DNA from: Labilibaculum sp. DW002 | GTDB taxonomy: Bacteria; Bacteroidota; Bacteroidia; Bacteroidales; Marinifilaceae | Direction: 5' to 3' | Length of the DNA stretch: 64,000 nucleotides | Assembly (NCBI RefSeq): GCF_029029525.1 | Contig: NZ_JAKJSC010000006.1 | Coordinates: forward strand, 124,001-188,000 | Part shown: positions 10,001 to 18,140 of the stretch, piece after piece | How the letters are laid out: every line of letters starts with the position of its first letter | How positions within the stretch are numbered: the first letter of the stretch is position 1 | Notes under the pieces: model-generated | What the model was told of the DNA's origin: nothing | What the model saw: the letters and a program-made list of their open reading frames with translations, nothing else | The model's database searches: none | Translations under genes and position numbers: made by a program

Positions 10001-10372
10001 CGTTCCATTTTTCTCTGATAATTCAGTAAGCTCTAAAGTATTCACCAAGCGATCCTGTACTTCAGGAAAATGATTTGTTATAATCCCAATTGCTTGTCGA
10101 TAAGAAATTCTTTTGCCAATTCGTAACAATCCAACCAGTGGTAATAAAATAAGACGGAAAAGAAGGATTCCGAAAAACACACAAGAAAAGATGGCTAAAA
10201 AGGTTCGAAAGGGAACCGAGAAGTAAAGTAAATATTCAGAATAGGAAATAATTATAAAGTAGGAAAATGCAAGAATAATACCCAAAAGCGAACCTCTTAG
10301 AAGCTGATTTTGATAGTATTTTCGAATAAATCGATCTAATTTTTCAATGAAAATGTCTTGACTGGTCTCCAT
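7079..10372 (-). CDS. Large DUF4175-like membrane protein with coiled coils
   Basis: An uncharacterised 1097-residue protein. The N-terminus holds hydrophobic helices at about 25-50, 52-80 and 155-175. An Ig-like extracytoplasmic region follows (about 180-500), then a very long, charged, Gln/Lys/Glu-rich coiled-coil region (about 500-1000) with low-complexity MQQ and GNGKPGSKEKLG-like patches. The layout matches DUF4175-type proteins of Bacteroidota, whose function is unknown to me beyond a likely envelope location. It sits between the EnvC-like gene (23 bases upstream) and the RsbW-like gene (8-base overlap), so a role in cell wall or division is a reasonable inference. There is no frameshift. 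Confidence 0.75.
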   Translation of the reverse strand: METSQDIFIEKLDRFIRKYYQNQLLRGSLLGIILAFSYFIIISYSEYLLYFSVPFRTFLAIFSCVFFGILLFRLILLPLVGLLRIGKRISYRQAIGIITNHFPEVQDRLVNTLELTELSEKNGTLNNSLLVASINQRIESIRLIPFRKAISFKSNISFVKYLLIIAIAIVSGYIFMPDMYSASTNRLVHFRQEYSPPADFKFVMDTSLMKVVRGSDFNLKVATEGKYVPADVYLIYGGNQFLLKKEKGNTFSYAFRNLNSDVSFYLKAGKVISKTYQIELLSKPGINAFNLLIKAPAYTNIPSKKEESLGDVSVPEGSLLQWSFEADDASNIQMFLKDSVRLINSKKASLNYQFSKEIRQKTSYRIYLDNDHFKNLQYANYKIDVIPDLYPQINVSSLQDSVLTSGYYFKGIIKDDYAFSKLRFCYILNDQIPVYIPISINRKLSSQEFYFAFDFTSVDFSEGSQIQYYFEVFDNDAVNSPKMTRSQQYSFLIPDSKQLYDLNTTIQDSIANQIEQGIDLSQSIQDDIKRMQKNLLDGMGDKWQQQQMFQEIEEKKKNLDQLLNQIKNENGKKNQLMNSMGKKDSLLLEKQKQIDQLLENVMDDDLKKLFEEFNKLAEEFKPEELNKLGNKIQMSFDDFQKQMDRNLSLLERYDIEIRMNQIADRIEKLADHQDEISTLAKKEGEKMKSQQLEDKKKWDDLQNDLKKLLEKNSGINDPYQFDDSSDDVQEISEKMKETENLLENGKNSKATKNMKGTSKMQKALSQKLKNNLAQSVGAQLSVDIDNLIRLMNNLIDFSFQQEDLITDYKRIDYRNPLFVKMIEQQAVLKEEYILIQDSLLSLSSHSPQVAALIGNRIFDISDYLDQILEFANNRRKVQANIAQQKSMTEINELAVFLSEALKQLMEQMANGMPGSQMGDKKGNQPSFSGMKSQQESLKKMLEQMIQEMKDGNGKPGSKEKLGKFLQKQEMFQQNLREILQKGGIGDESENILREIMKMIDKTEVEVSNFSINSNTLKRQNRIISRLLKAENAQREKDFDKKRESKSGQSHKLSNPKAIFKYKRVRTDFEGVFNDSYVKMFDYYNKLYLDYMININND

Positions 10373-10395
10373 ACCAATATCTTACGTAAAAAGAA

Positions 10396-11622
10396 TCAAT
10401 TACGATACAACCACAAAGAAGGGTTTAGCTTAGTACTGCCTTTCCACAACTGGAATTTTAGAACCGTTTGACTTTGCGCTTGATCTGTGTAAACAACTCC
10501 AATTTTCTCTTTCGCAGTAACTGTATCTCCTTTTTTAACGACTACACTAGACAAGTTCGAATACACCGAAAAGAATTCTCCATGACGAATAATTATTACA
10601 TTATTCAAGCCTGGCATGGATAAGATATGCGTTACTTCACCTTTAAAAATAGATCGACATTCTGACTTGGCATCAGTCGTAATGTTAACACCATCGTTTC
10701 GAACGTTAACATGCTTAAGTACTGCATGTTTGTGCTCGCCAAATTTTTCTGAGATGAAGCCTGTTTTCGTTGGCCAAGGCAATTTACCTTTATTTTTATC
10801 GAAGGAGGCCGATAAAACTTTCTCTTCTGGCGTTAAACCAAATTTACCTGTTCCCGTTTTTTTCTTAGAAGCCAACTTCGCTGCGCGAGCAATAATTCGT
10901 TGAATTTCCTTCTCTAATTTTTTTGAATACTGCTGTTGCTTTCTCAGGTCGTTTCTTAATTGCTTTTCTTTTTTCTTTAGCTTAGAAACAATTGCCGCTT
11001 GCTGCGATTTTTCTTGTGTTAAACTATTGTTCTCTTTTGTTTTTTCTGATAAAAGAACCAGTTTTTCCTTTTTCGCCAAGTTCAAGCTGTTCAATTTAAC
11101 CTCTAAGCTCTCCCTTTTAAGAGCTATTGTTTTGCCTTGCTTTCGGCTGTATTCTGAAAATTGTTGCAAATATTTGTACCTCTTATAGGCCTGATTAAAA
11201 TCTTTCGAAGAAAGCAAAAACATCAACTTTTCGTATGAATTCTTTTGCTTGTACGCATACAATATCACCTTGGCGTATTGATCCTTTAATTTAAGCAACT
11301 CACTCTCTAGAGTTTTTACTTCTTTATTCGTTTTATCAATCTGAGATCCCATGTAAGAAATCTCATTTTCTATTGATTTTAGAAGTGCTTGTCTAGCCTT
11401 AATTCTTTGATTTAACAGATTTAACTGGCCAAGACTTACACTTTTGGTTTTTAAAGTATTCTTTAATAGAGTATTAGTATAAGCAATGTCTTTCGCATTT
11501 TGCTCTTTCCTTTTTTTAAGGGTAGAAATACTGGTTTGAGCATGCATGTCTACCGAAATGAATAACAGTAGTACAAAAACAATGTAGTATATTTTGCTGA
11601 TAATTAATCTATTATTGCCCAT
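10396..11622 (-). CDS. EnvC/NlpD-like murein hydrolase activator with degenerate LytM domain
   Basis: A 408-residue secreted protein: signal peptide (about 1-28, ending near MHAQ), a long coiled coil (about 30-270), and a C-terminal LytM/M23 domain (about 285-408). The zinc ligands of active M23 peptidases are gone. The usual GxxxHxGxD reads VRNDGVNI, the HxH-type segment reads YSNL instead of YxHL, and HFE reads KFQ. This is the EnvC pattern: a non-catalytic protein that activates amidases at the division site. It follows the DUF4292 gene by 7 bases and precedes the DUF4175-like gene in one operon. No amidase gene is present in the window. Confidence 0.88.
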   Translation of the reverse strand: MGNNRLIISKIYYIVFVLLLFISVDMHAQTSISTLKKRKEQNAKDIAYTNTLLKNTLKTKSVSLGQLNLLNQRIKARQALLKSIENEISYMGSQIDKTNKEVKTLESELLKLKDQYAKVILYAYKQKNSYEKLMFLLSSKDFNQAYKRYKYLQQFSEYSRKQGKTIALKRESLEVKLNSLNLAKKEKLVLLSEKTKENNSLTQEKSQQAAIVSKLKKKEKQLRNDLRKQQQYSKKLEKEIQRIIARAAKLASKKKTGTGKFGLTPEEKVLSASFDKNKGKLPWPTKTGFISEKFGEHKHAVLKHVNVRNDGVNITTDAKSECRSIFKGEVTHILSMPGLNNVIIIRHGEFFSVYSNLSSVVVKKGDTVTAKEKIGVVYTDQAQSQTVLKFQLWKGSTKLNPSLWLYRN

Positions 11623-11629
11623 ATATGTT

Positions 11630-12493
11630 TTATGGATAAATTCTTTCGTATTTGTCTGAGATTCTAAATGAAAATCTTAATTTTTCATCAAAACTTATCT
11701 TGTTAAACTTAACGTTACAAGATAATAAATGTTTTGGATCCTTAACCTCAAAACTTAGGCGTTGAGGAAACTTCTTATTTTCAAAAGGCTTAAAATCTCG
11801 ATACTTAATGGATATATTTCTAGCATCATCAAACTCTTTCACCAGAACATCTGTAATTCTCATTAAAGATGGGTCGATATCAAAGCGTTGATAGCCAAAT
11901 CGATTTAATTTACGAATCTTATCTTTTTTTAATTTACGATCTATCTTCCTCGCTTTTTCGGATATAAAAACATATTTATTTTCTACTATTTTACCGTCAA
12001 AAGTTCGTTTAAAAGCCTTTTCCTTCTCATTATTAACCACACTAAAAATAGAATTGGTAAGGATGCTTTGAAAAGAATTAAAATCCAGATCCATGTTTAA
12101 CTTATCGGAAAAGAAACTAAAATCATCAACAAAATAACGCTTCTTCATTCTATCAAGCATTTTAACAGAATCTGGCGTTACCAACAATCTAGCTACTTCA
12201 ATACCTCCGACTGCATTTATTGTTATCAATATCAGACTATCTTTTTGGATTTTCATTGAGCCCTTAAAACTCTTCTTTATGCCATCTGCGGTAAAGCTTG
12301 CCGAAAACTTCTTCACGTAAAAACTTGAATAATGAAGGCTACTATCCTGCAAACTATTGTAGAGTTTATTATCAGACATTGGTCTGGCTTTTTCTACACC
12401 TAATTCATAAAATGATTTACATGAAAACTGAAAAAGGGCAATGATAATGATCAAAGCCCTCAATACAATTTTTGAATATATTCTATTGCTCAT
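11630..12493 (-). CDS. DUF4292-type lipoprotein
   Basis: A 287-residue predicted lipoprotein: a hydrophobic N-terminus ends in a lipobox at FSCKS (Cys about 25). The rest is beta-rich, with features of DUF4292, an LolA/LolB-like fold family in Bacteroidota found next to TPR and EnvC-like genes. A role in lipid or lipoprotein handling at the outer membrane is therefore inferred, not shown. Its start overlaps the end of the TPR gene by 11 bases and it ends 7 bases before the EnvC-like gene, so all three are translationally coupled. Confidence 0.82.
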   Translation of the reverse strand: MSNRIYSKIVLRALIIIIALFQFSCKSFYELGVEKARPMSDNKLYNSLQDSSLHYSSFYVKKFSASFTADGIKKSFKGSMKIQKDSLILITINAVGGIEVARLLVTPDSVKMLDRMKKRYFVDDFSFFSDKLNMDLDFNSFQSILTNSIFSVVNNEKEKAFKRTFDGKIVENKYVFISEKARKIDRKLKKDKIRKLNRFGYQRFDIDPSLMRITDVLVKEFDDARNISIKYRDFKPFENKKFPQRLSFEVKDPKHLLSCNVKFNKISFDEKLRFSFRISDKYERIYP

Positions 12494-14255
12494 TTTTATC
12501 CGTCTCTGCAGGAATTGTTCCTGTCTTTATTTTCTCAGCCAAATACTCCGACCCGTCACCTATCTCAATTGCTTTTTTCCACTCTTCTAGAGCCTTTTCT
12601 TCATCACCTAAACGATAAAGAATATCACCGTAATGCTCAACAATAACGGCAGATTCTCCACCTCCAAACTCCAATGATTTCTCCAATACTTTTTTAGCTT
12701 CAGTAAATTCACCTAAACGGTAAAGAACCCATCCGTGAGTATCTAAATAAGTCGAATTTTCAGCTTCCAACTTCACACATAAAGAGCTCATCTTCTTTGC
12801 TTTTTCGAGGTTCACGCCTTTAACCGAAAGATAATAACTATAATTGTTTAACACAATTACATTGTTCGAATCAAAAAGTAAAACTTCATCATAAGCTTTG
12901 AAAGCTTTTTCCGCTTTTCCCATTTGATAATAAGCATCTCCCAAATAAGTCTGGAACTGAATCTTCAAAGCCAAATTTTCACCTATGTATGCCGATCCTT
13001 CTTCTAAGCTTTCAATTGCAGTTTTATAATCTTCTTTTTGAGCTGCAGAAACACCTCTAAAAATGTATAATAATGGCTGACTAGGGAAGTATTTTAAGGC
13101 TTCTGTACTTTCATTGTACATGCTCTCAAAATCCAATAAAGCATTATTAATTAATAATAATTCCTCCCACACCACATAGTTGGTTTTCTCTTCCTCAAGC
13201 ACCTTTCTTAAGTGAAACCTTGCACCTTCATTGTCATTTCTTCTTTTCAGAAAATCAGCATACAAAGCATGCACTCTTACTTCACCAGGATGAATTGCAA
13301 CTAATTTATCCAACAACTCTTTTAAAAACTCATCAGACATACTATCCTTTTCTCCGTTCATAAGAATAGAGATTAGGAATTGTATTTTTTGATCTGAATC
13401 TATTTCTGTTTTTTCAAATGCTTTGGATAAAGCGCTATTTCTCTTTTCAACATCGCCCTTTTGGCGGTAAAAATTAGCTAAATAGAAATGAACTAAACCA
13501 TTGTCTGGATCAATTTTAAGGATTTCCTGGTATTGTTTAAATGCCTTATCCTCCTCTTTATCGGCCAAATATAAATCAGCTAACATTCCATAAAACTCTG
13601 CTCGATATGGATATTTCTTTATTAGCTTCTGAAGTTCAGCATAAGCCATTTTACGATTTCCTAAAGCAATATATAAACGTTCTTTCTCCAATGAAATTCC
13701 CTCTTGAACACCAATCCTTTTTTCCAAACGATTATAAGCCTCAATTGCTTCTTCAAACTTCTCAACTGAAGCATAAAGGCTAGCTTGCAAATAATAAAAA
13801 TCGTTACGCTCAGGATGCAATTCAACCAGCTCACCATAGACCTTACAAGCATGATCTATCATACCCTTTTTTTGGTAAATGTTCGCCAATTGAATTTGAT
13901 ACCACAAATTATGAGGTTGCAATGCAACAGCACTTCGAGCTAACTCTAAGGCGTTGTTATAGTTCTCTTGACTCAGATAAATGTTGGCCAATTCATAATG
14001 AACGACAGCACTCGATGGGTCGATTTTTAAGCATGAAGCATACAAAGAAACCCCTTTTTCTAACTCCCCCAGTAAAACAGCCTTTGTTGCTTCGGTAAAA
14101 GCAAAATCAAATTCTAATTTTTGCTGTTCAGTTAATTTAAGTTCTTTCTGTAGCTTATCCTTTTTTGCACCTGGCACTATTTCACCAGCCGAAACTGGAG
14201 CAGCCATCATGCTTATTAAAAGAATTCCTATCCAAAATTTACGTCCCACCTTCAT
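12483..14255 (-). CDS. Secreted tetratricopeptide-repeat protein
   Basis: A 590-residue protein with a signal peptide (LISMMAAPVSAGE, cleaved near residue 24) and about ten or more TPR units from residue 40 to the end. Typical units are VHYELANIYLSQENYNNALELA and LGDAYYQMGKAEKAFKAYDE, each broken across loops. TPR proteins are scaffolds for protein binding; a periplasmic place is likely here. It is in the middle of the envelope operon, 6 bases after the nucleotidyltransferase and overlapping the DUF4292 gene, an order I recall as conserved in Bacteroidota. No enzyme domain is visible. Confidence 0.88.
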   Translation of the reverse strand: MKVGRKFWIGILLISMMAAPVSAGEIVPGAKKDKLQKELKLTEQQKLEFDFAFTEATKAVLLGELEKGVSLYASCLKIDPSSAVVHYELANIYLSQENYNNALELARSAVALQPHNLWYQIQLANIYQKKGMIDHACKVYGELVELHPERNDFYYLQASLYASVEKFEEAIEAYNRLEKRIGVQEGISLEKERLYIALGNRKMAYAELQKLIKKYPYRAEFYGMLADLYLADKEEDKAFKQYQEILKIDPDNGLVHFYLANFYRQKGDVEKRNSALSKAFEKTEIDSDQKIQFLISILMNGEKDSMSDEFLKELLDKLVAIHPGEVRVHALYADFLKRRNDNEGARFHLRKVLEEEKTNYVVWEELLLINNALLDFESMYNESTEALKYFPSQPLLYIFRGVSAAQKEDYKTAIESLEEGSAYIGENLALKIQFQTYLGDAYYQMGKAEKAFKAYDEVLLFDSNNVIVLNNYSYYLSVKGVNLEKAKKMSSLCVKLEAENSTYLDTHGWVLYRLGEFTEAKKVLEKSLEFGGGESAVIVEHYGDILYRLGDEEKALEEWKKAIEIGDGSEYLAEKIKTGTIPAETDKNEQ

Positions 14256-14261
14256 CCATCT

Positions 14262-15266
14262 TTATTTTGAAAAGCTCGCAAAATCACCAACATTCAACTC
14301 AGATACATCGCCTTGAATTTCAACATGATTACCAATCATTGAATTTTCAAGATTCAGATTCTCCAGGTTTGAATTTCGTTGAATAATAGAATTACGAACC
14401 AAAGTATTACTAACTACTGTATTGGCTCCTACTGAAACGTGAGGTCCAATTACTGAATTTTCAATTTTTACATTCTCCCCAATATAACAAGGAGGAATAA
14501 TAATGGAATTAACAGCATTTGAAGTTGAACAAACTAATTCATCCTCTCGGTGATATTCCAATATTCTTTGATTGGTATGAACTGTTGCGTCTTTATTACC
14601 ACAATCCATCCACTCAATCACTTGACCAGGCTTAAAGCTTAGTCCTTTGTTTTTCATGTTCTCCAAAGCATCTGTAAGTTGGTATTCTCCATTTACAATT
14701 ACTTCATTGTCCATTAAGTATTTTAATTCGTCTCTTAGGTTATCACCATCTTTAAAATAGTAAATCCCAATAATTGCCAAGTCTGATACAAACTCTTTAG
14801 GCTTCTCAACAAAATCAGTAATGTTGTTTTTGTCGTCAATTTTAACAACTCCAAAAGCCGAAGGATCCTCAACTTGTTGTACCCAAATAACACTATCTGC
14901 ATCTGCATCTAAAACAAAGTCTGCTTTGAATAAAGTATCTGCGAAAGCAACTACAACCTTATCGGATAAAGATGGTGCTGCACAATAAATTGCATGAGCT
15001 GTACCCAATGCTTCTTTCTGATAATAAATGCTTGCCTTAGCACCAATTTGTTCTGCAATTACAACCAACTGTTCTTCAACTTCCTTGCCAAAATCACCAA
15101 TAATGTAAGCTATTTCATCAATTGCCTCATCAGATACCTTTGCAATTTCCTCAACTAAACGCTGAACAATCGGTTTTCCTGCAATCGGTATAAGAGGTTT
15201 TGGTACAGTTAAAGTATGAGGACGCATACGTTTCCCCATTCCAGCCATTGGAACAATAATTTTCAT
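14262..15266 (-). CDS. Sugar-phosphate nucleotidyltransferase
   Basis: A 334-residue cytoplasmic enzyme that would activate a sugar-1-phosphate with NTP to give an NDP-sugar. The N-terminus has the pyrophosphorylase signature AGMGKRMRPHTLTVPKPLIP (about 8-27), which binds the nucleotide. The core continues through VVAFADTLF and FVEKPKE. The C-terminus (about 245-334) is a short left-handed beta-helix with hexapeptide-like repeats (CYIGENVKIENSVIGPHVSV), as in GlmU- and RmlA-related proteins. The sugar cannot be told from sequence. It is the first gene of the seven-gene operon, and a TAnnTTTG box lies about 50 bases upstream. Confidence 0.88.
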   Translation of the reverse strand: MKIIVPMAGMGKRMRPHTLTVPKPLIPIAGKPIVQRLVEEIAKVSDEAIDEIAYIIGDFGKEVEEQLVVIAEQIGAKASIYYQKEALGTAHAIYCAAPSLSDKVVVAFADTLFKADFVLDADADSVIWVQQVEDPSAFGVVKIDDKNNITDFVEKPKEFVSDLAIIGIYYFKDGDNLRDELKYLMDNEVIVNGEYQLTDALENMKNKGLSFKPGQVIEWMDCGNKDATVHTNQRILEYHREDELVCSTSNAVNSIIIPPCYIGENVKIENSVIGPHVSVGANTVVSNTLVRNSIIQRNSNLENLNLENSMIGNHVEIQGDVSELNVGDFASFSK

Positions 15267-15314
15267 TTGTAGTATAGATTAGTAGTGTAATTCTAAATTA
15301 GGTAAAAAACGAAT

Positions 15315-15322
15315 CAAATGTA
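15315..15322 (-). promoter_or_regulatory. Bacteroidota -7 box before the envelope operon
   Basis: The minus strand reads TACATTTG, a perfect match to the Bacteroidota -7 consensus TAnnTTTG, 49 bases upstream of the nucleotidyltransferase ATG. No clear TTG -33 element is seen at the best spacing. By chance a match is expected about once per 1.5 kb per strand in DNA this AT-rich, so the call is moderate. Confidence 0.45.
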
Positions 15323-15367
15323 CTGTTTTGGAATTAGTTTTGATCCGATTTAATATATTTTAACGCA

Positions 15368-15802
15368 TTAAGCCTTACCGGTATGTCCAAAACCACCTGC
15401 TCCGCGTTCTGATGCCTCTAGGTCTTCAACAGGTTCCCAATTCACAGTTTCGTGAGCTGCTACCACCATTTGACAAACTCGATCGCCATCTTTAATTTCA
15501 ACATCATTATTTGAAAGATTTGCTAAAATAACACCTATTTCGCCTCGATAATCAGCATCAATCGTACCTGGACTGTTTAAAACTGTAATTCCTTCTTTAA
15601 AAGCCATGCCTGAACGAGGGCGAATTTGCGCTTCGAAACCAGCTGGTAATTCAATAAATAAACCTGTTGGAATAATTCTACGCTCTAAAGATTTTAATAC
15701 AATTGACTCATCTAGGTTTGCTCTAAGATCCATTCCAGCAGATAATTCAGTACTGTATTTTGGTAGATCGTGTTTCGATTTGTTAACGATTTTTACTTTC
15801 AT
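15368..15802 (-). CDS. dut: Deoxyuridine 5'-triphosphate nucleotidohydrolase (dUTPase)
   Basis: Hydrolyses dUTP to dUMP and pyrophosphate, keeping uracil out of DNA and supplying dUMP to thymidylate synthase. The 144-residue product has all five motifs of the trimeric family: AGMDLRANL (about 23), [12 protein letters not shown] (about 62-73), the catalytic-Asp segment [14 protein letters not shown] (about 77-90), a motif around GDRVCQMVV, and the C-terminal [11 protein letters not shown] arm that closes the active site. Length is standard. It lies 83 bases after the flippase and about 100 bases before the nucleotidyltransferase on the same strand. Confidence 0.97.
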   Translation of the reverse strand: MKVKIVNKSKHDLPKYSTELSAGMDLRANLDESIVLKSLERRIIPTGLFIELPAGFEAQIRPRSGMAFKEGITVLNSPGTIDADYRGEIGVILANLSNNDVEIKDGDRVCQMVVAAHETVNWEPVEDLEASERGAGGFGHTGKA

Positions 15803-15885
15803 ATGTATTGTAGCTATTTTTATTTTTTGGAATCGCTAAGATACATTTTTCAAATCTCTTATGAAAGATTGTGATTTACTAATGC

Positions 15886-17379
15886 TTAGTTTAATTTCCT
15901 GTTTATGCCAAGCAATCTGCCCAATGGTAACCACAGCTTCTCTGTTTGAATAAGCACCAATAAAAATAGGACTAAAAGAGGTGTTTTGGCAGCCATTTTC
16001 AACCATTGATTATCCATCTCAATACAAGTACTCACCCAAAAAAGCATCATGGCAAATGTCATGTAAAATAAAATTCTTTTTAGATCATAAGGGACTGGAT
16101 AATGCTTTTGTCCAAGAATATAGGAAACAACTGTCATTGTAACGAAGCATGCCAATACAGCATAAGCCGCTCCATAATATCCAATTCGAGGAACAAGTAC
16201 GATATTCAATACAATTGTAATAACAGAACCAACAATAGCAATATAAGCTCCATATCGGGTTTTATCGGTTAGTTTATACCATAAAGATAAGGAGAAGAAA
16301 ATTCCAAAGAACAAGTTGGCAAGTAATACAAATGGAACAATTCCAAGCCCTTCATGATAGGACGAGTCGATTAATATTTTTACGATATCCAAATAGAACA
16401 TTACTCCTAGGAAAATTAGCAAACCAAAAATCACAAAATATTTTAATACACCAGCATAAACCTGTTTCGAGTTACTCTCTTTAGCTTGCGCAAAAAAGAA
16501 AGGCTCAAAAGCATATCTAAAAGCCTGAATAAAAAGAGTCATGATAACGGCTAACTTGTAATTCGCACCATAGATGCCCGTTTGATACATTGGATTTTGA
16601 TCTGCTGGAATCAATTCAGGCATAGCCAATTTATCCAAATTGATATTTAGCATTCCACAAATACTTACGACCAATATAGGAGCAGAAAACTTTAATACTT
16701 TCCGTAACAACTTGCCATCAAACCTAAGCTTAATTCGATAGAAATCAGGAAGTAACAATACTAAATTCAACAAACTTGAAACAAAAAATGCTACAAATAT
16801 ATAACCAATGCCAAAATCGGGATTCCAGATTTTAGTTATTGGGATAGAAGCGTAATTTTCATGAATCCAAGGACATAACAATAAGAAAAATAGATTAATA
16901 CCAAGATTGGAGAAGATGTTAATTAATTTTAGTCCAGCATATCGCATCGCCCTATTTTCTTGTCGTAATTTGGCAAATGGTAAGGCGGTAATGGCATCAA
17001 AACCCAAAGTTAAAGCCAATAAAACAACAAATTCTTTGTTTTCGCTGGCATTTAAATGTCCTGCTAAAGGACTTAGAAAAGTAAAAATCAGTAACCAGAA
17101 TAAACCTGTTGTTGCTAACAACGAAATAAAACCAGTAGAAAATACAATCGATGAATCCTTCTCTTTACTAACAAATCGGAAATATCCTGTCTCCATTCCA
17201 TATGTAAGTATAACCAGAAAAATGGCAACGTATGACATTAAATTAGTAACAACTCCGTATTCTTCTGGAAAAAACACATTGGTGTATAGTGGTACCAGTA
17301 ACCAGTTAAGTAATCTTCCTAAGATGGAACTAAGACCATAAATAACTGTTTCGCCAGCAAGCTTCTTTAATGGATTCAA
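15886..17379 (-). CDS. Polysaccharide/oligosaccharide flippase (MOP superfamily, Wzx-like)
   Basis: A 497-residue polytopic inner-membrane protein with about 12-14 hydrophobic helices through its whole length. The N-terminus (LAGETVIYGLSSILGRLLNW) is typical of Bacteroidota Wzx/RfbX-like exporters of undecaprenyl-linked sugar repeat units. The substrate is not predictable. Unlike classical polysaccharide loci, no glycosyltransferases surround it; its neighbours are dut and the nucleotidyltransferase operon. A TAnnTTTG box sits 30 bases upstream and a parS-like site about 100 bases upstream. Confidence 0.87.
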   Translation of the reverse strand: MNPLKKLAGETVIYGLSSILGRLLNWLLVPLYTNVFFPEEYGVVTNLMSYVAIFLVILTYGMETGYFRFVSKEKDSSIVFSTGFISLLATTGLFWLLIFTFLSPLAGHLNASENKEFVVLLALTLGFDAITALPFAKLRQENRAMRYAGLKLINIFSNLGINLFFLLLCPWIHENYASIPITKIWNPDFGIGYIFVAFFVSSLLNLVLLLPDFYRIKLRFDGKLLRKVLKFSAPILVVSICGMLNINLDKLAMPELIPADQNPMYQTGIYGANYKLAVIMTLFIQAFRYAFEPFFFAQAKESNSKQVYAGVLKYFVIFGLLIFLGVMFYLDIVKILIDSSYHEGLGIVPFVLLANLFFGIFFSLSLWYKLTDKTRYGAYIAIVGSVITIVLNIVLVPRIGYYGAAYAVLACFVTMTVVSYILGQKHYPVPYDLKRILFYMTFAMMLFWVSTCIEMDNQWLKMAAKTPLLVLFLLVLIQTEKLWLPLGRLLGINRKLN

Positions 17380-17408
17380 AATTTGTGTAATTATTGGATT
17401 AAAAATGG

Positions 17409-17416
17409 CAAATATA
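17409..17416 (-). promoter_or_regulatory. -7 box before the flippase gene
   Basis: The minus strand reads TATATTTG, a perfect TAnnTTTG match, 30 bases upstream of the flippase ATG. A TTG lies 16 bases further upstream, a little short of the usual 19-21, so the -33 part is uncertain. Confidence 0.42.
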
Positions 17417-17480
17417 AACTCTTTTTATTCGCCAATTATAGTAAACTGCTTGAAAATGACTTCGAAATGAATATTTTGAC

Positions 17481-17494
17481 GTTCCACGTGGAGC
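17481..17494. other. Second parS-like site (one mismatch)
   Basis: GTTCCACGTGGAGC matches the parS palindrome found at 4211-4224 at 13 of 14 positions; the mismatch is the A-to-G change at position 13. It lies between genes, in the 386 bases separating the flippase start from the YccF gene end. Two intergenic sites 13 kb apart fit a parS cluster near the origin. Nothing else was recognised in the rest of this gap (17495-17765). Confidence 0.65.
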
Positions 17495-17765
17495 AATTTT
17501 TATTTTGAAAAGGTAAAAAAGACCATTTGGTATTTATATCGAAAATAAATAAGGCCAACACAAACGATTTCGACGGAAATATTTGATAATTTGGGTCTTA
17601 TATCTTTTTAAAAGTTTTCATATTCCAAAAATTTTATTCACTTTTGTTGTCATACGCGTTAAGGAACGTTTATGTTAGTGTTTGTTGTTTAAGTATTTTG
17701 TGAAGATCCTGACCTCTCGGTTGGGATTTTTCTTTTTATACAAACCGTCCATTTAAAGGCTTTAA

Positions 17766-18134
17766 CTACCGAATACTTTTCCCAAAAGGTGTTAGTGCAT
17801 AACCAGCTAATTTTATGTGCTGCGCAGCAAAAGGAATCCCGATAATTGTAATTGCAAACAACAAGGCAAACAACACGTGCGTTAAGGCAATCCACAATCC
17901 TCCAATAAAAATCCAGATGATGTTTAGAATGATGCTTAGGCAACCACCTGCATGCTCATTGTATTCAACCCTTTGTCCAAATGGGGCTAATCCAAGCACT
18001 GATAACTGAATGATTTTCAGCCCAAAGGGTATCCCAACTATGGTTAAACACATTAATAACCCACAAATAATATATTCCAGAAAGATAAAAATTCCTCCAA
18101 AAATTATCCAAATGATATTTCCTATAATACTCAT
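17766..18134 (-). CDS. YccF-domain inner-membrane protein
   Basis: A 122-residue protein made of two similar halves, each with a hydrophobic IIWIxxGGxxI-type segment followed by TIVGIPFG or TIIGIPFA and then an APFGxxV or TPFGKSI ending. This tandem arrangement is the YccF family (DUF307), small inner-membrane proteins of unknown function. The gene starts 6 bases after the stop of the upstream outer-membrane protein gene and is probably in an operon with it and the ROK kinase. The predicted protein has two to four membrane helices. Confidence 0.88.
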   Translation of the reverse strand: MSIIGNIIWIIFGGIFIFLEYIICGLLMCLTIVGIPFGLKIIQLSVLGLAPFGQRVEYNEHAGGCLSIILNIIWIFIGGLWIALTHVLFALLFAITIIGIPFAAQHIKLAGYALTPFGKSIR

Positions 18135-18140
18135 ATTTAT

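Noticed and set aside
16907-17341. Open frame of 144 codons on the plus strand opposite the flippase gene
   Set aside because: It lies wholly within the flippase gene in a shadow frame and its protein looks like no family.
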